Source: DATJFH01 sp035495815
GTDB taxonomy: Bacteria > Acidobacteriota > Terriglobia > Bryobacterales > Bryobacteraceae
Direction: 5' to 3'
NCBI GenBank assembly: GCA_035495815.1
Contig: DATJFH010000011.1
Location: forward strand, 1 to 64,000
DNA length: 64,000 bases
Shown piece after piece: positions 63,002 to 64,000 of the stretch; positions within the stretch are counted from its first letter, which is position 1; every line of letters begins with the position of its first letter. The translations under genes and the position numbers were made by a program. The notes under the pieces were generated by a model. The model was not told the DNA's origin. It saw nothing but the letters and a program-made list of their open reading frames with translations, and did no database searches.

Positions 63002-63264
63002 AAACGTTTCCTCCTTTCCTGGCGTTGAAACAAATGCAAAAGTGTCGAGTTCCCCGGACTCCGCCCCCGGCGGTTTTGCGGGCCAATCCCATAGCTCACC
63101 GCCGCCGCGCGGAACCCTTCATTTCGCGGCTTGCGGACGGCAGTTTCAGGAGAAGCGCAGAGCTCGGCCGGCGGTGTCCGTCGAGGAAGCGATGGCCGAA
63201 ACCACCGGCGTCCTTTGGGACTGGAGCGAAGCCCGGGTCACCCGTTGAATGCCTTAGCAGGCAG

Positions 63265-63341
63265 TGGTGTGGATAGCGGGAGTCGAACCCGCTGCCGACA
63301 GCTTGTCAGGCTGTTGCTCTAACCAGTTGAGCTATATCCTT
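63265..63341 (-). tRNA. tRNA-Val(GAC) with mismatched acceptor stem
   Basis: On the minus strand a full cloverleaf is visible: D-arm GCTC...GAGC, anticodon arm ACAGC-CTGACAA-GCTGT with anticodon GAC, T-arm GCGGG-TTCGACT-CCCGC, discriminator A and encoded CCA. Anticodon GAC reads GUC, so valine. The 3' acceptor strand TATCCAC would need GTGGATA at the 5' side, but the sequence is AAGGATA, so pairs 1-72 and 2-71 are A.C and A.A. Five of seven pairs remain. It may be a degraded or atypical tRNA; see findings. Confidence 0.8.
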
Positions 63342-63541
63342 TTGGCAGCCAAAGGCGCCGATCATCGCCGGCATACAGTGCTTCAGGGAAGCTGCACCAG
63401 CGAGGTGTTTCGATCCTCGACTATAGGCGATCATCGTCGTGATTTCCTCCAGCTTTTGGATAATAACCCACAATTAGGTGGTGGTCAATAGGAATCAGAT
63501 TAATATTCGGTTAACGGACACTGGGCCGCACGGGAGATCGC

Positions 63542-64000
63542 ATGGATGATAATGGCAGCATGACGCCTGCTCAGGAAACAGCCCCGAAACCTATCGACAC
63601 GGTCGCCGATGGAGGACAGTCGCAAGCCTTCATTCCCTATCCGCCGATCGGCAAGAGCCTGGAGCACGTTCCGATTCACGTGCGACCAGACGTGTTTTAC
63701 TATCAGGCTCGCATGGGATTCCTGCCCAACGCGATCAAGCTGTACCTACACGTGCCGTGGATCGGGGAGCACCTGTTCCGGCTGAACAACGGCATCATGC
63801 GGGACGAGCGCAATTCCCTCGGAGAGCACCTCAAGTACAGGCTGGCGCTGGTGGCCAGCCAAGTGAACGGATGCGCCTATTGCACGTCTCATCATGCCTG
63901 CACGCTGACGAGGCGCTGGGGGTACGAAGACCAGCAGTTAGCGGAGACGCTCGATCCGAACGGTCCCCGGGATGAGCGGGAGGCCGTAGCCATGGAGTTC
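63542..64000 (+). CDS. AhpD-like carboxymuconolactone-decarboxylase-family protein (runs off the window)
   Basis: An open frame of 153 codons begins with ATG 63542 and continues past the right edge. NGCAYCTSHHA gives C111, C114 and H117-H118, the CxxC-xx-H motif of AhpD-type peroxidases, where the cysteine pair is redox active. The N-terminal 40 residues (rich in Pro, Gly and Asp) precede the helical domain and are not conserved in the family. GGGAG lies 5 nt before the ATG. It probably detoxifies hydroperoxides or acts as a thiol reductase. The C-terminus is not visible. Confidence 0.85.
   Translation, partial: MDDNGSMTPAQETAPKPIDTVADGGQSQAFIPYPPIGKSLEHVPIHVRPDVFYYQARMGFLPNAIKLYLHVPWIGEHLFRLNNGIMRDERNSLGEHLKYRLALVASQVNGCAYCTSHHACTLTRRWGYEDQQLAETLDPNGPRDEREAVAMEF

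Noticed and set aside
63025..63276. Short open frames between the slipin gene and the tRNA
   Set aside because: They end inside the tRNA, are basic and low-complexity, and have no ribosome-binding site.
1..64000. CRISPR array, prophage, complete IS or rRNA operon
   Set aside because: No regularly spaced repeats, phage structural genes, transposase genes or rRNA sequence were seen in reading the window.

Overview
The window looks like a high-GC chromosomal segment from an Acidobacteriota bacterium, most likely of the Solibacter/Bryobacter type (class name inferred, no search was run). The clearest pointers are five very large Oar-like TonB-dependent outer-membrane receptors with an N-terminal carboxypeptidase-regulatory-like domain and no SusD partner. 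Two large secreted proteins end in the domain I recognise as TIGR03437, originally described from Candidatus Solibacter usitatus. There are also many Tat-exported enzymes (sulfatases, gluconate-dehydrogenase-type subunit).

Layout. 1-4131: the edge of a possible receiver-domain protein, a PilZ protein, a 364-bp gene-poor gap with a large foldback, a sugar-phosphate nucleotidyltransferase, and a Tat-exported squalene-cyclase-like protein with an unidentified C-terminal half. 4249-15433: Oar receptor, sulfatase, second Oar receptor, and the first TIGR03437 protein. 15478-17881: a compact argC-argB-argA operon behind a tandem ArgR-box-like operator. 18232-23803: Oar receptor plus a GH42 glycosidase. 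23918-31914: thiamine-diphosphate enzyme, galE, an amidohydrolase, then a GMC dehydrogenase / subunit-3 / DJ-1 / TIM-barrel cluster. 31924-44509: two sulfatases that meet end to end, two divergent Oar receptors and the second TIGR03437 protein. 44540-53443: a membrane glycosyltransferase, a histone-deacetylase-family enzyme without a normal start codon, a glycine-zipper protein, an MBL-fold protein that has lost its metal ligands, a nucleotidyltransferase and MFS transporter that diverge from a 17-bp gap, and a hybrid histidine kinase. 53579-64000: xdhC-mocA-AsmA operon, a flavin disulfide oxidoreductase with an aldo/keto reductase, glutamate formimidoyltransferase-lipA-thioesterase, a slipin, a tRNA-Val with a defective acceptor stem, and a truncated AhpD-like gene.

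How it works together. Receptors sit beside sulfatases and a glycosidase, so these loci probably take up and degrade sulfated or complex glycans at the cell surface. In both cases where a TIGR03437 protein occurs it lies directly downstream of an Oar receptor on the same strand, which suggests a receptor/partner pair playing the part that SusC/SusD plays in Bacteroidota. The dehydrogenase cluster and galE would handle released sugars.

Regulation. Many genes have a -10-like hexamer ending only 6-9 nt before the start codon and no Shine-Dalgarno sequence, the layout expected of leaderless mRNAs. Two divergent pairs are so close that their promoters overlap the opposite gene's start. By contrast, all five Oar genes have a proper leader with a hairpin or palindrome between the -10 candidate and the start codon. 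No CRISPR array, complete insertion sequence, prophage or rRNA operon was seen.
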